64,000 bases of DNA from Helicobacter_B zhangjianzhongii (GTDB lineage Bacteria > Campylobacterota > Campylobacteria > Campylobacterales > Helicobacteraceae). Every line of letters begins with the position of its first letter. Position 1 is the first letter of the stretch. Shown one piece after another: positions 34,286 through 43,435 of this stretch. Position numbers and translations under genes: made by a program. A model generated the notes under the pieces. The model was not told where the DNA came from. It did not search any database and saw only the letters and a list, made by a program, of their open reading frames with translations. The stretch lies in NCBI RefSeq assembly GCF_030249855.1, contig NZ_JANURN010000007.1, positions 1 to 64,000 on the forward strand, given 5' to 3'.

Positions 34286-34690
34286 ATGAGTATAGAGAGT
34301 AAAGAGGGCTTTGAGTTTAGCTTTGATAGCTCGGCGTGCGGTAGCTGCGGAGGGCGGTGCTGTGTGGGGGAGAGCGGCTATATCTTTCTCACGCTCAAAG
34401 AAGCAGAATCCATCGCCACATTTTTGGGGGTGGGGTTTGAGGACTTTGTCTTACAGTATGTCAAAAAGGTCGGCTACCGCTTTTCACTTATTGAAAAGCC
34501 TTATGAAGATGGCTTTGCGTGCGTGTTTTTTGACACCGCAAAAAAGCAGTGTGGGATCTATGAGAAGCGTCCAGCCCAGTGCAGATCGTTTCCCTTTTGG
34601 GAGGGGGCAAAGGAGCAGTTTGCAGAGCTATGCGCGCTTTGCCCGGGCGTTGTGCGCACGCAAGGCAAGCCAGAAGATCGCAGGAGATGA
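34286..34690 (+). CDS. YkgJ-family cysteine-cluster protein
   Basis: 134 residues with the family's cysteine pattern: CGSCGGRCCVG near the N-terminus, then a single cysteine in FACVFF, CGIYEKRPAQCRSFPFWE, and a C-terminal CALCPG. Such proteins probably bind zinc or an Fe-S cluster, and their function is not known. Begins 8 bases after dxs. The stop overlaps the next gene's start (ATGA). Confidence 0.85.
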   Translation: MSIESKEGFEFSFDSSACGSCGGRCCVGESGYIFLTLKEAESIATFLGVGFEDFVLQYVKKVGYRFSLIEKPYEDGFACVFFDTAKKQCGIYEKRPAQCRSFPFWEGAKEQFAELCALCPGVVRTQGKPEDRRR

Positions 34691-35985
34691 GGGTGAGAGC
34701 ATATCTATGCAGCTTTGTTGTGATATTGTCTCTTTTGTGCGCTGATAGCAAGGAGGATGCAGCACTGCTCAATGGGGCTGATAGCTTGTATCGCGGTGAT
34801 TTTGCCACTTCATTTGATGAGTTTATCTCGCTGTTTGAAGAGACCAAAGAGCCTTATTATGCCAAGCTTGCAGCCCAAGCAGCTATGGGGAAGCGTGATA
34901 CTAAAAGTGCTTTGCTGCTTGCAGAGCTATATATCAAGCTTAGTGGCAATGATGAAGATCTTATTATCAACAAAATTCTCGCTGATGTGTATGCGCAAAA
35001 TGGGCAAATAGATCAGGCTATCAAGGTGCTAGAGAAAATTTACAAGCAAGAGCCTAGCAATGAAGTGGGCGAAGTGCTAGGCAATATGTATATGCTCCGC
35101 TCTATGCCCCAAAACGCCCAGCCCATATTTCAACAAATCTATGACACCACACATCATATAGATATGCTAAAAAAGCTCCTTTTGGCATTTGTCGCACAAA
35201 AGCAGGAGCAAAAAGCCCTTGGCGTCTTATCGCAACATTTATTGCATTATGGGTGTGAAGAGAGATTCTGCGAGGAGGCAATTGGCATATATACGGATTT
35301 GCGGGGGCTGGATTTTGCCAAAGATGTCTTTGAAAAACTCTATGTCAAAAACCCTACAATCCCCGCGGCTATGAATTTTATGCGCGTGCTTATCGCACTC
35401 AAGCAATTTCAAGAAGCCCAAGGCATAGCTAAGTCTTTTCCTTTTGATAAGGGGCTGCTTTTGGATTTATATGTGATGCAAGGGGATTATGCAAGGGCGC
35501 AAAAAGAAGCTAGGCAAGCGTATGAGCAAAGCCAGAATCCTAAATTTCTAGCTTTAGAGGCGGTATATGAGTTTAGCGCGCAAGAGCAGCCTACGCACAA
35601 GCAAGCAGAATCTATTGCCAAAAAGCTTGGTGAAGCCATTGCCCTACTTCAGGCTAAGGGGCGGCAAGAAAGCCAGCCAGAAACCCCGCAAGATGCGTTT
35701 TTCTACAATTTTTATGGGTATTTGCTTATTGATTATGAGATTGATATTAAGCGCGGTATGGAGTATGTGCAAAAGGCTTTGGCGATCGAGCCTTATGCGA
35801 TTGCGTATGTGGATTCTCTAGCGTGGGGGTATTATAAGCTTGGAGATTGTGAGCGTGCGATAAAGGCATTTTCTCAAATCCCAAAAGACCAGATCACAAA
35901 CAACCCAGACTTGCGCGCCCATAGCTACCAGATAGAAGGTGTGTGTGGCAAGCAAGATATGAGTCAAAAAAGAGTCAAGCAATGA
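34687..35985 (+). CDS. Secreted tetratricopeptide-repeat protein
   Basis: 432 residues from ATG 34687, where a signal peptide begins (MRVRAYLCSFVVILSLLCA); GTG 34693 with AGGAG spacing is also possible. The mature part is a chain of TPR-like helix pairs (SLYRGDFATSFDEFISLFEE, NGQIDQAIKVLEKIYKQEP, EPYAIAYVDSLAWGYYKLGDCERAIKAF), ending in two good TPR units. Periplasmic scaffold or protein-binding role is inferred. Coupled by 4-base overlaps to the genes on both sides. Confidence 0.75.
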   Translation: MRVRAYLCSFVVILSLLCADSKEDAALLNGADSLYRGDFATSFDEFISLFEETKEPYYAKLAAQAAMGKRDTKSALLLAELYIKLSGNDEDLIINKILADVYAQNGQIDQAIKVLEKIYKQEPSNEVGEVLGNMYMLRSMPQNAQPIFQQIYDTTHHIDMLKKLLLAFVAQKQEQKALGVLSQHLLHYGCEERFCEEAIGIYTDLRGLDFAKDVFEKLYVKNPTIPAAMNFMRVLIALKQFQEAQGIAKSFPFDKGLLLDLYVMQGDYARAQKEARQAYEQSQNPKFLALEAVYEFSAQEQPTHKQAESIAKKLGEAIALLQAKGRQESQPETPQDAFFYNFYGYLLIDYEIDIKRGMEYVQKALAIEPYAIAYVDSLAWGYYKLGDCERAIKAFSQIPKDQITNNPDLRAHSYQIEGVCGKQDMSQKRVKQ

Positions 35986-36668
35986 ATGCGCTTATGCGAC
36001 TTTTCCAGCGATTTTCTTCGCCCAAAGTCCTAGAATCCACCTCCGCGCTTGCTGCTAGAATCCACTTTGAGCAAGAGCTTTTGCCCTTTGATTTACTTGG
36101 GCGATCGCTCTCTTATAATCCCTATCCACCGCGGTTTAAGGAGATATTTCCCACGCTAGATTCTCCGCGTGGCGTGCTTGTGAAAGGCTTTGTGTTTGAT
36201 GAGCTAGAATCCATTATAGCTACTTTGCAAACACAAAGAGCAAATATCATCGTGCTAGATCTCGCTAGAGATAGTGAAGCTAATCCCAGCGGGGAGGGCT
36301 TAGAGTGTATAGGGTATTTGCGCCATTATACAAACGCACTTATTGTGCTAAAAGATAGCTTCATTGCCCCCTATCAAATCCTACAAGCAGTGGTATATGG
36401 TGCAGATGGGATTGTGCTTGATCGCGATAGTAAGGGGCATAAGGAGCTACTAGAATTTGCCTTTAGGCTAAATTGTATGGGCTTTTATATGATTAAGACA
36501 CTAAAAGACATAAAATCCGCCGTGCTAGCAAAGGCGCAGGGCGTGTTTGTCGATGATAGTGTGTATGATGAGCTTGTATCATTGATCCCACAATCCAAAT
36601 GTATCTGCCACTTTGTGCCTAAAGACCGCATAGCTACGCGAGCGGATTTTATGTGTGTGCAAGTATAG
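35982..36668 (+). CDS. Diverged TrpC-like (indole-3-glycerol phosphate synthase-like) TIM-barrel protein
   Basis: 228 residues from ATG 35982 (ATGA overlap with the TPR gene). The stretch ALIVLKDSFIAPYQILQAVVYGADGIVLD resembles the TrpC segment with the catalytic lysine (RKDFI-PYQI-A-GADAVLL). The usual KR-SPS and final GINNRNL blocks are replaced or absent (LSYNPYPPRFKEIF at the first site). About 30 residues shorter than normal TrpC. No other trp gene is near. Two direct copies of the dispersed repeat encode part of the N-terminus (VLEST, then ARIHFEQ in another frame). It may be a repurposed or decaying enzyme. Confidence 0.5.
   Translation: MNALMRLFQRFSSPKVLESTSALAARIHFEQELLPFDLLGRSLSYNPYPPRFKEIFPTLDSPRGVLVKGFVFDELESIIATLQTQRANIIVLDLARDSEANPSGEGLECIGYLRHYTNALIVLKDSFIAPYQILQAVVYGADGIVLDRDSKGHKELLEFAFRLNCMGFYMIKTLKDIKSAVLAKAQGVFVDDSVYDELVSLIPQSKCICHFVPKDRIATRADFMCVQV
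36029..36068 (-). repeat. Two direct dispersed-repeat copies in the TrpC-like gene
   Basis: CCTAGAATCCACCTCC and CTAGAATCCACTTTG lie 27 bases apart and in the same orientation. They are read in two different frames, LEST in the first and RIHF in the second. Confidence 0.75.
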
Positions 36669-36675
36669 AGGCTGT

Positions 36676-37698
36676 GTGAAGATACGCGTTATTTGTGGGG
36701 CAAGCACACGGACACTTGAAGTGGATTCTAGCACGCGGCTTGATGAGTGCGTGGCTTTGGGGATAGAAACTTCGCGCAATCAAGCCCAAGCATTGATTAA
36801 GCAAGGAGCAATCACGCTTAATGGCACATTGTGTCAAAAATGTGGGCTAAGGCTCACCGCAGATACGAGCATATCGATCGCGCTGCCCCCCAGCACGCAG
36901 GCAAAGCCCACTACACAAGTCCCAGAGATGGCAATCACTAGAATCTATGAAGATGAAGAGCTGTTGATTTTAAACAAGCCCCCACATCTCGTAGTCCATA
37001 GTGCGCCAAGTGTGAGAGAAGCGACTCTAGTAGATTGGCTACAAGCACAAGGAGTAATGCTCTCCACCCTAAGCGGAGCACATCGCGCTGGGATTGTGCA
37101 TAGGCTAGATAAGCAGACAAGCGGGGCGATCGCCATTGCTAAGACAAATGCCGCACACGCATATTTAAGCCAGCAGCTCAAAGATCGGGCTATGGGGCGG
37201 TATTATGTAGCACTCATTGATAAGCCACTTAAAGAGCCGCGAATGATTGCTTGCAATCTCGCTCGCCACCCAAATAATCGCCTAAAAATGGCAAATATCG
37301 ATGCTATGGGGCAGCATAGCACTGCAGCTAGATTTTCGCAAAGTGTCTTTATCCCACTTATCAACACGCAAGAGACTTCACTGCTTGCCATTAAGCTCTA
37401 TACCGGGCGCACGCACCAAATCCGCGCACATTTAGAGAGTATCAATCGCCACATTGTGGGGGATAGGCTGTATGGTTATAGCGGCGCGCTAGAGTGCCGC
37501 GTAATGCTGCACGCATATTTGCTCTATCTCACGCACCCAGCTACGCATAAGCAGATGGTTTTCCGTGCTGGGATCTTCGGAGATATGCTACAATGCGCGC
37601 AAGAGATTTTTGGGGTAAAGGAATTTGATGAGGCAATTAGGCAAGATGAGATTGTGCAGGCTTTTAATCACTGGGATAGTGCTTATAGGGCTAAGTAG
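36676..37698 (+). CDS. RluA/RluD-family ribosomal pseudouridine synthase
   Basis: 340 residues from GTG 36676 (TAGAGG upstream); an ATG seven codons earlier is the alternative. An N-terminal S4 RNA-binding domain (TRLDECVALGIETSRNQAQALIKQGAITLNG) is followed by the catalytic domain with HRLDKQTSGAIAIAKT, whose aspartate is the catalytic residue, and TGRTHQIRAHLESINRHIVGD. Modifies uridines in 23S rRNA. A second, shorter RluA protein is at 53.6-54.3 kb. The N-terminal repeat copy is read as LEVDSSTRLDE. Confidence 0.92.
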   Translation: MKIRVICGASTRTLEVDSSTRLDECVALGIETSRNQAQALIKQGAITLNGTLCQKCGLRLTADTSISIALPPSTQAKPTTQVPEMAITRIYEDEELLILNKPPHLVVHSAPSVREATLVDWLQAQGVMLSTLSGAHRAGIVHRLDKQTSGAIAIAKTNAAHAYLSQQLKDRAMGRYYVALIDKPLKEPRMIACNLARHPNNRLKMANIDAMGQHSTAARFSQSVFIPLINTQETSLLAIKLYTGRTHQIRAHLESINRHIVGDRLYGYSGALECRVMLHAYLLYLTHPATHKQMVFRAGIFGDMLQCAQEIFGVKEFDEAIRQDEIVQAFNHWDSAYRAK

Positions 37699-38872
37699 TT
37701 GTGGGGGCAAAAGCACTTCCTTAGGATTTTTAAGTGCGCAAGATAAGCTTGATCCAAATCTCCCAATAATCGCTCAAGTGCGCACCATAGCCGATGTAAG
37801 CTCTATCGCGCTAGAGTGGGACCGCGTGCCAAACCCCAATGCGATAAAGGGCTTTGTCATCTTCCAAAATAACGCCAACACGAGCAAAAAAATCGCCACG
37901 ATCAAAAACCCCTATGCCACGCATTATGTTGTGGATTCTCTCTTGCCAGAGACTTCCTACTCTTTCCAAATCGCCACCCTTGGGGCTGATAATGCTATCT
38001 CGCAAAAATCTCAAGCAATCTCTGTGAAAACATCATTTATCGATCCTGTTGAAAAGGTCTTTGCTTCAAAAGACTATGCCAAAAAAATCAAGCTCATTTG
38101 GAGTCCCCACCCAAACCCTAGCATTACACGCTACATTATCCAGCGCAAGAATCCAAATGGCGCATTTCTCAATATCGCTACGATCAAAAATCGCTTGCTT
38201 GTAGAGTATTTTGATGAGAATTTAGCTGATGCGCAAGACTACATTTATCGCATTATCGCGCAAGATCTTAATGGGATCAAATCTCGTCCAAGCGCAGAGA
38301 CGCAAGGCTTTACAAGGCAAAAGCCAAAGACAATTACTGCAATGCAAGCGAGCCAAAATCTAGCCAAAAATATCCAGCTAAGCTGGGAGGCTGTCCCTGA
38401 TATTGCCCGCTATGAGATTTATACTTCTAGCACTATTGATGGCACTTATAAGCCACTTGTGCAGGTCAATAAGACTTACTATACCCATAAGATTGGCAAA
38501 GATGGCGTGGAGCTATTTTACAAAGTGCGTGCGATTGATGATAATGATGTCGCAAGCGATTTGCCAAATGGCGCGACAAAGGGCGCGACCCTCCCCCCAC
38601 CGCCTACGCCAATCATCACTAAAGGACAAATCCAAAATAGCCACGCTTTGATAGAATGGGAGATTATCAACAATGCGCGTGTAAAAGCCTATGCGGTATA
38701 TCGCTATGAAGGGCGTTTGGGGAGTCCATTGCGCTTTGGCAACACGATAAAAAATAGCTTCACAGATAAAGAAATGCAAAAAGGCAAGCGGTATGTCTAT
38801 AAAGTCGTCTCTGTTGATGAAGAGGGGAATGAATCACTCCCAAGCAAAGAAGTCGAGCTGCTTCTCCAATAA
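37646..38872 (+). CDS. Fibronectin type III-domain lipoprotein
   Basis: 408 residues from ATG 37646; ATG 37628 is also in frame. The signal peptide has a lipobox LIGLSSC, so the mature protein is lipid-anchored at Cys19 (counting from ATG 37646). The rest is a series of three or four FN3-like beta modules, each with a conserved Trp near its start (ALEWDRVPNPNAIKGFVIFQ, KLIWSPHPNPSITRYIIQRK, QLSWEAVPDIARYEIYTSS, LIEWEIINNARVKAYAVYR). H. pylori has a similar gene between rluA-type and trmB genes. Role unknown; adhesion or envelope scaffold is inferred. Confidence 0.82.
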   Translation: MRLCRLLITGIVLIGLSSCGGKSTSLGFLSAQDKLDPNLPIIAQVRTIADVSSIALEWDRVPNPNAIKGFVIFQNNANTSKKIATIKNPYATHYVVDSLLPETSYSFQIATLGADNAISQKSQAISVKTSFIDPVEKVFASKDYAKKIKLIWSPHPNPSITRYIIQRKNPNGAFLNIATIKNRLLVEYFDENLADAQDYIYRIIAQDLNGIKSRPSAETQGFTRQKPKTITAMQASQNLAKNIQLSWEAVPDIARYEIYTSSTIDGTYKPLVQVNKTYYTHKIGKDGVELFYKVRAIDDNDVASDLPNGATKGATLPPPPTPIITKGQIQNSHALIEWEIINNARVKAYAVYRYEGRLGSPLRFGNTIKNSFTDKEMQKGKRYVYKVVSVDEEGNESLPSKEVELLLQ

Positions 38873-40158
38873 TGCCACACTTCATCGCTAAAGTCCCAAA
38901 ACCCCAAAGCTTAGATAGCGCACAGGTGGATTCTATGCCTTATGCCTATAAGCTCCATAGCCTAAAATCTAGCAATCTTGCCCTTATGGCTATGCCCTAT
39001 GTGTATCAAAATAAGTCAAGATTGTGTTTTGTCTATGAAATCACACGCGCAAATGATGTGCTACTAAAGGGCGTAAAAAGCCTGCGTCCTGTCCCAAGTG
39101 GCATATTAAAAATGTCCTTGCAGATACTAAGCAAGCATTATGAAATCGTGCAAGACAATCTCGCGCTCACTGCCTTAAAGCAGCAGGTTGATAGCCCATT
39201 TTTACTAGGCGATACAGAAGTGCTAGCCATAGTAGAATCCACACAATCCACAGCACCACATAAGCGCGTAATTTTGGAAATTGGCTTTGGCAGTGGTAGG
39301 CATATTTTGCATTTAGCCAAAGAGCATAAAGATGCTTTAGTGATAGGGCTAGAGATCCATACGCCCTCCATCGAGCAGGTGCTACGCCAAATTGAGATTC
39401 TAGGATTAGAGAATCTCTATGTATCACGCCTTGATGCAAGGCAATTTCTGTGCTGTGCTAGCAGCGGGAGTGTGAGTGAGATATTTATCCATTTTCCCGT
39501 GCCTTGGAATAGCGCGAAAAATCGCCGCGTGCTAAATGCCAAGCCCTTGCAAGAAGTGCTACGCGTGCTAGGAGATGATGGCTATCTAGAATTTCGCACA
39601 GATGATAGGGAATATTTTGATGATGTGCTAAGTTTAGCCAAAGATAATGCTTATGCTAGAGCGACTTATACAATCAACACTAAACAAAGCATAACAAGCA
39701 AATATGAAGCAAGGTGGCTAGCACAGGATAAGGATATTTTCACCATTACCATTACGCCAAAGGCAAAACCTTCAAAAGTGGATTCTAGGGAGAGCTGGCA
39801 AAAATGTGCGTTTGGGTTTGATAAAAAATTGGTAAAATCCACTTTGGCAAAAGTATCTACACAAGATGTTTTGCAGCCTAATCAAAAGCATAGAGAGATA
39901 TTTGCTTATCTGTGGGAGAAGCGTTGTTTTGAGCAAGGGTTTTTGTGTGTGCAAGATGTGTATGTTTCAGCTACGCGCGATAGAGTGGCGTTTTTGGTGC
40001 ATTTTGGGGACTTTCAGTATCCTTGCACGCGTTTGATTGTGTTTGAATCAAATAGTGTAGATGGCTATGCGGGGCAGTATCTCCCAGAGCCACCACTTCA
40101 AAACCCCGCAAATATGCAGGCACACGAGCTATTTACTACAATATTGGAGAGTATATGA
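38872..40158 (+). CDS. trmB: tRNA (guanine-N7-)-methyltransferase TrmB
   Basis: 428 residues. Methylates G46 in tRNA variable loops. The SAM-binding motif VILEIGFGSGRHILHLAKEH is near residue 142, followed by IGLEIHTPSIEQVL. The substrate motif is HFPVPWNSAKNRRV, a variant of the usual PDPWxKxRH. Compared with other bacteria it has about 130 extra N-terminal and 130 extra C-terminal residues, as in H. pylori. A repeat copy gives KPSKVDSRES near residue 303. The start shares one base with the preceding stop and the end overlaps ftsE by 4. Confidence 0.9.
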   Translation: MPHFIAKVPKPQSLDSAQVDSMPYAYKLHSLKSSNLALMAMPYVYQNKSRLCFVYEITRANDVLLKGVKSLRPVPSGILKMSLQILSKHYEIVQDNLALTALKQQVDSPFLLGDTEVLAIVESTQSTAPHKRVILEIGFGSGRHILHLAKEHKDALVIGLEIHTPSIEQVLRQIEILGLENLYVSRLDARQFLCCASSGSVSEIFIHFPVPWNSAKNRRVLNAKPLQEVLRVLGDDGYLEFRTDDREYFDDVLSLAKDNAYARATYTINTKQSITSKYEARWLAQDKDIFTITITPKAKPSKVDSRESWQKCAFGFDKKLVKSTLAKVSTQDVLQPNQKHREIFAYLWEKRCFEQGFLCVQDVYVSATRDRVAFLVHFGDFQYPCTRLIVFESNSVDGYAGQYLPEPPLQNPANMQAHELFTTILESI

Positions 40159-40829
40159 GTATCATCACAGCAAACAATCTTACACTAGGCTACCAGAGAG
40201 AAGAGCCTGTCATCATCGATGCGAGCTTTACTATCAATAATAAGGATTTTGTCTTCATATCAGGACCAAGCGGTAGCGGGAAAAGCACTCTTCTTAGCTC
40301 GCTTTATGGGGCATTGACCCCGATGAGTGGGACTCTTAGCGTATGTGATATAAATCTCACTAAGCACAGAGATAGCAATATCACTCGCTTGCGTCAAAAA
40401 ATCGGCATTGTCTTTCAAGACTATAAACTCATAGAAGAATGGAATGTCGAGAAAAATATCACACTTCCTATGGTGATCAATGGCTATAAAAAAGATGCGT
40501 GCGAGGCGCAGACAGAAAAGCTACTTTCACATATAGGGCTTTTGCACAAGGCGACAAAATACCCACTAGAGCTTAGTGGTGGGGAGCAGCAGCGCGTGGC
40601 TATGGCGCGTGCTATCGCGCATCGCCCAGCTTTGATTCTAGCTGATGAGCCTACGGGCAATCTTGATGATTTTTCTAGTGATATGATTTGGAGCTTGCTA
40701 AAAAGTGCCAATGAGCAGCTTGATATTACGATTGTTGTCGTTACTCATCGCGTCCCTGTGCGCACAAATATCTCTTATAGGCATTTATTTATCGATCGAG
40801 AAAGGAATAGTATTTATGAGCAACATTAA
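40155..40829 (+). CDS. ftsE: Cell division ATP-binding protein FtsE
   Basis: 224 residues. ATPase of the FtsEX complex, which controls cell-wall hydrolases at the septum. Walker A ISGPSGSGKSTLLSSLYG, Q-loop GIVFQDYKLIEEW, signature LSGGEQQRVAMARAI and Walker B LILADEPTGNLD are present. The end overlaps ftsX by 14 bases. Confidence 0.96.
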   Translation: MSIITANNLTLGYQREEPVIIDASFTINNKDFVFISGPSGSGKSTLLSSLYGALTPMSGTLSVCDINLTKHRDSNITRLRQKIGIVFQDYKLIEEWNVEKNITLPMVINGYKKDACEAQTEKLLSHIGLLHKATKYPLELSGGEQQRVAMARAIAHRPALILADEPTGNLDDFSSDMIWSLLKSANEQLDITIVVVTHRVPVRTNISYRHLFIDRERNSIYEQH

Positions 40830-41625
40830 ACAACACTTTTTTTTACTTCTACCGCTGCTTGCATTGCTGTTTAGCCTTGAGAGCTTTTTGCTTATCAATC
40901 GCGCTATTGTGAGTAAAGAAGATAAGCTTTTGCAGAATTATTCCATTGTGATTGCTAGTAAAAAGAAGCTTTCCCTTGAGATTATCCAGCAAAATATCCC
41001 AGAAGCCTTGTCTCTTGAGCCGCTTGATCCTAGCTTCATCTTAGAAAAAATCCGCGCCAATATGAATAATGAAGATTTTGAAAACATCAAAAAAGAGCTT
41101 TCACTCTACTATACGCTAAAGCTTGATTCTTTTCCTAGCCAGCGGCGTTTGCACGACATAGAATCCACTTTAAACAAAATCCCAAATATCATCAAGACAG
41201 AATCCTTTGCCAAAACACACAATCAAGCCTATCGTTTGCTATTTTTGATCAAGTTTAGCATACAGACTTTCGCGCTTATTTTGGCAGTGCTTAGCGTGCT
41301 TTTGATGATTGATCAAATACGGATTTGGCATTTTGAGCATAGCAAACGAATGCAGATTATGCATTATTTAGGGGCGAGCGTGTGGATGCGCAATAGCTTT
41401 TTGCTAAAAGGTGCGATCAATGATGCAGTGATTGCGACTATTTTGGTGAGTGTTGGGTTTTTGTATTTTTCTACAACGGAGATGGCTAAAGATATGTTAA
41501 ATGCTTTAGAGGTGGGGGCGGAAGTATTTAGGTTTGTGTATGATTTGGGGATTTTGCTAGGGGCTTCAATTGGTGCTTGTTTGTTTTGCGTGTTTGTGGC
41601 AATTAGCTTGCAAAGAAAGGTATAG
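40816..41625 (+). CDS. ftsX: Cell division protein FtsX
   Basis: 269 residues from ATG 40816 (AAAGGAAT upstream). Four membrane segments: one at the N-terminus (FFLLLPLLALLFSLESFLLI), then an extracytoplasmic loop of about 130 residues, then three near the C-terminus with the FtsX pattern (MQIMHYLGASVWMRNSFLLKGAINDAV). The periplasmic loop binds the hydrolase activator, here likely the next gene product. Low primary identity is normal for FtsX. Confidence 0.9.
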   Translation: MSNIKQHFFLLLPLLALLFSLESFLLINRAIVSKEDKLLQNYSIVIASKKKLSLEIIQQNIPEALSLEPLDPSFILEKIRANMNNEDFENIKKELSLYYTLKLDSFPSQRRLHDIESTLNKIPNIIKTESFAKTHNQAYRLLFLIKFSIQTFALILAVLSVLLMIDQIRIWHFEHSKRMQIMHYLGASVWMRNSFLLKGAINDAVIATILVSVGFLYFSTTEMAKDMLNALEVGAEVFRFVYDLGILLGASIGACLFCVFVAISLQRKV

Positions 41626-41626
41626 A

Positions 41627-42943
41627 ATGCGTCTTGTATCTATGCTTTGTGGTGTGTGTATTGTCGTGCCATTGTGTCTTAGTGCTACGCCTAAAAAGCT
41701 TGAAGATATAGAAAAAGACATTCACACCAACAAGCAAAAGCTAGAAGCAAAGGCGCAAGAAGAGCGCAAAATCTCATCGCGCCTAAGTTCGCTTGGGAAT
41801 ACCATCAATGCGCGCAAGAAGCAAATTGCAAATTTACGCGAGCAAATTGTATTTTTGCAAAAAAGCATCAATCAAAACCAAAATCAAAGCCAAGCCCAAG
41901 CAAAGAGACTAGAATCCTTGCGCACGACTTTGCAATCACTAGAGGGTGAAAAAAGTGCCATACAAGCTTATATCGCCAACATTATTATCAAGGATTTATC
42001 ATTTTTGCTTGTTTTAGACAAGCAAAGTGTGCTTTCTCCTGATGATGTTATGCTTGAAGAGGCTTTTGAGCTTTTGACAAAACAAAGTCAAAGTAAAATC
42101 CTATCTCTAAGCGAAAAGCAAAAAAAGATTACCGATCAAATTGGGCTTATCACAAATAATATCAATGCAATTACTACTTTAATAGGCACGCAACAAAATA
42201 AAAAAGAGCAGCTGCAGAAAATGATCAATGAGCAAAATCTACTCAATGATAAGCTACAAGCCGAGCTAAACGACTATAATCAAAAACTCGTGCAAATCAC
42301 CAAAGAGCGCGAAGGGCTGGATTCTATCTTGCAAAATCTCAATATCATTAAAGCTGACAGACAAAAAGAGCTGGAGAGACAAAGACAAGCTGTGCTTGCA
42401 GCACAAAAGGCACAAAGAGAAAAAGAGGAGAGAGAAGCTAGAGCGCGTGCTGAATCTGCTGCCACTAGCATCTCTGCACCAGAGCCCAAGAAAGATAATC
42501 TCAATATCGTGCAAGTAGCAAATAGCTATAAGAATGTCTCTGTTATCAAATACACTGGGGCAAAGACTATCGCGCCTTTGGAGTATTATACGATTGAGCA
42601 AAACTTTGGTCCGTATTTTGATCCTGTGTATAATCTCAAAGTGTTTAATGAGTCTATTACACTGCTGTCAAAAGTGCCAAATGCTGTTGTATATAACATC
42701 CTTGATGGCAAGGTGGTCTATGCCAAAGAAGCCCCCGTGCTTAAGAAGGTCGTGATTGTTGAGCATAGCAATGAGACTTATACGATCTATTCTCAGCTTG
42801 ATAAAATCGCCCCAACCGTAAAGCCCGGATTTGTTGTCAAAAAGGGCTATACGATTGGGCGAGTTTCGCAACGGCTAGGACTTGAAATCACACAAAAAGA
42901 CAAACATATCGACCCTATAGAAGTTATCGCAAAAAGTAAATAA
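41627..42943 (+). CDS. EnvC-like murein hydrolase activator with degenerate LytM (M23) domain
   Basis: 438 residues from ATG 41627 (AAAGG upstream), which gives a signal peptide (MRLVSMLCGVCIVVPLCLSA). Residues about 25-285 form long coiled coils (LEDIEKDIHTNKQKLEAKAQEE, QRKAVLAA-type basic helix). The last 130 residues are a LytM fold (NILDGKVVYAKEAP, VIVEHSNETYTIYSQLDKIAPTV, VKKGYTIGRVSQRLGLEI). The zinc ligands are missing, with TIYSQL where active enzymes have HxH, so it should activate rather than cut. Starts one base after ftsX, which supports an FtsEX-EnvC unit. Confidence 0.88.
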   Translation: MRLVSMLCGVCIVVPLCLSATPKKLEDIEKDIHTNKQKLEAKAQEERKISSRLSSLGNTINARKKQIANLREQIVFLQKSINQNQNQSQAQAKRLESLRTTLQSLEGEKSAIQAYIANIIIKDLSFLLVLDKQSVLSPDDVMLEEAFELLTKQSQSKILSLSEKQKKITDQIGLITNNINAITTLIGTQQNKKEQLQKMINEQNLLNDKLQAELNDYNQKLVQITKEREGLDSILQNLNIIKADRQKELERQRQAVLAAQKAQREKEEREARARAESAATSISAPEPKKDNLNIVQVANSYKNVSVIKYTGAKTIAPLEYYTIEQNFGPYFDPVYNLKVFNESITLLSKVPNAVVYNILDGKVVYAKEAPVLKKVVIVEHSNETYTIYSQLDKIAPTVKPGFVVKKGYTIGRVSQRLGLEITQKDKHIDPIEVIAKSK

Positions 42944-42950
42944 AAATTAT

Positions 42951-42979
42951 TAAAACATTTTACAAAATAGTCGATAGTA
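42951..42979 (+). promoter_or_regulatory. Candidate sigma-28 (FliA) promoter of flaG-fliD-fliS
   Basis: TAAA (42951-42954) and CGATAG (from 42972) are separated by 17 bases, matching the FliA pattern TAAA-N17-CGAT. It is 35 bases before the flaG start, in the gap after the EnvC-like gene. It would place the filament cap genes in the late flagellar class. Confidence 0.65.
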
Positions 42980-43013
42980 GTGTTACCTAAGCTAAAATCA
43001 CAAGGAGGTTGCT

Positions 43014-43394
43014 ATGGCAGAGGTGCATACAAATCAGTTTTCTTCTATCAAAAATACGCTTTATGGTATGGTAAATAGCGCAGGACGAGCCTACAAGCAA
43101 GATTCTATACAGGCTTCAAATACAAGGGCGGCGAATTCTGCTCAAGTCCAGCGTGATGAGATGCATACTCGTGGCGAGCTTATACATACAGCAAAAGAAA
43201 TCAACAAGAAAATGGAGCATATTGGTGCTGACATTAACTTCAGCTATAACGATGATATTGGCGGACTTGTTGTAACTGTGAAAGATCCAAGTAATGGTGG
43301 TAAGGTGATTCGCGAAATCCCTAGCAAAGAAGCCATTGAGCTGACAAAGAAAATGCACGAAGTAGTCGGGCTTATCTTTGATAAGGAAGTGTAG
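43014..43394 (+). CDS. flaG: Flagellar protein FlaG
   Basis: 126 residues. A variable N-terminal half is followed by the conserved FlaG domain (NFSYNDDIGGLVVTVKDPSNGGKVIREIPSKEAIELTKKMHEV). FlaG influences filament length. AAGGAGG precedes the ATG. Leads the flaG-fliD-fliS set. Confidence 0.93.
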   Translation: MAEVHTNQFSSIKNTLYGMVNSAGRAYKQDSIQASNTRAANSAQVQRDEMHTRGELIHTAKEINKKMEHIGADINFSYNDDIGGLVVTVKDPSNGGKVIREIPSKEAIELTKKMHEVVGLIFDKEV

Positions 43395-43435
43395 AATCCA
43401 ACTAGGATCAAAGGGCTGATTGCGGGAGATTGGGT

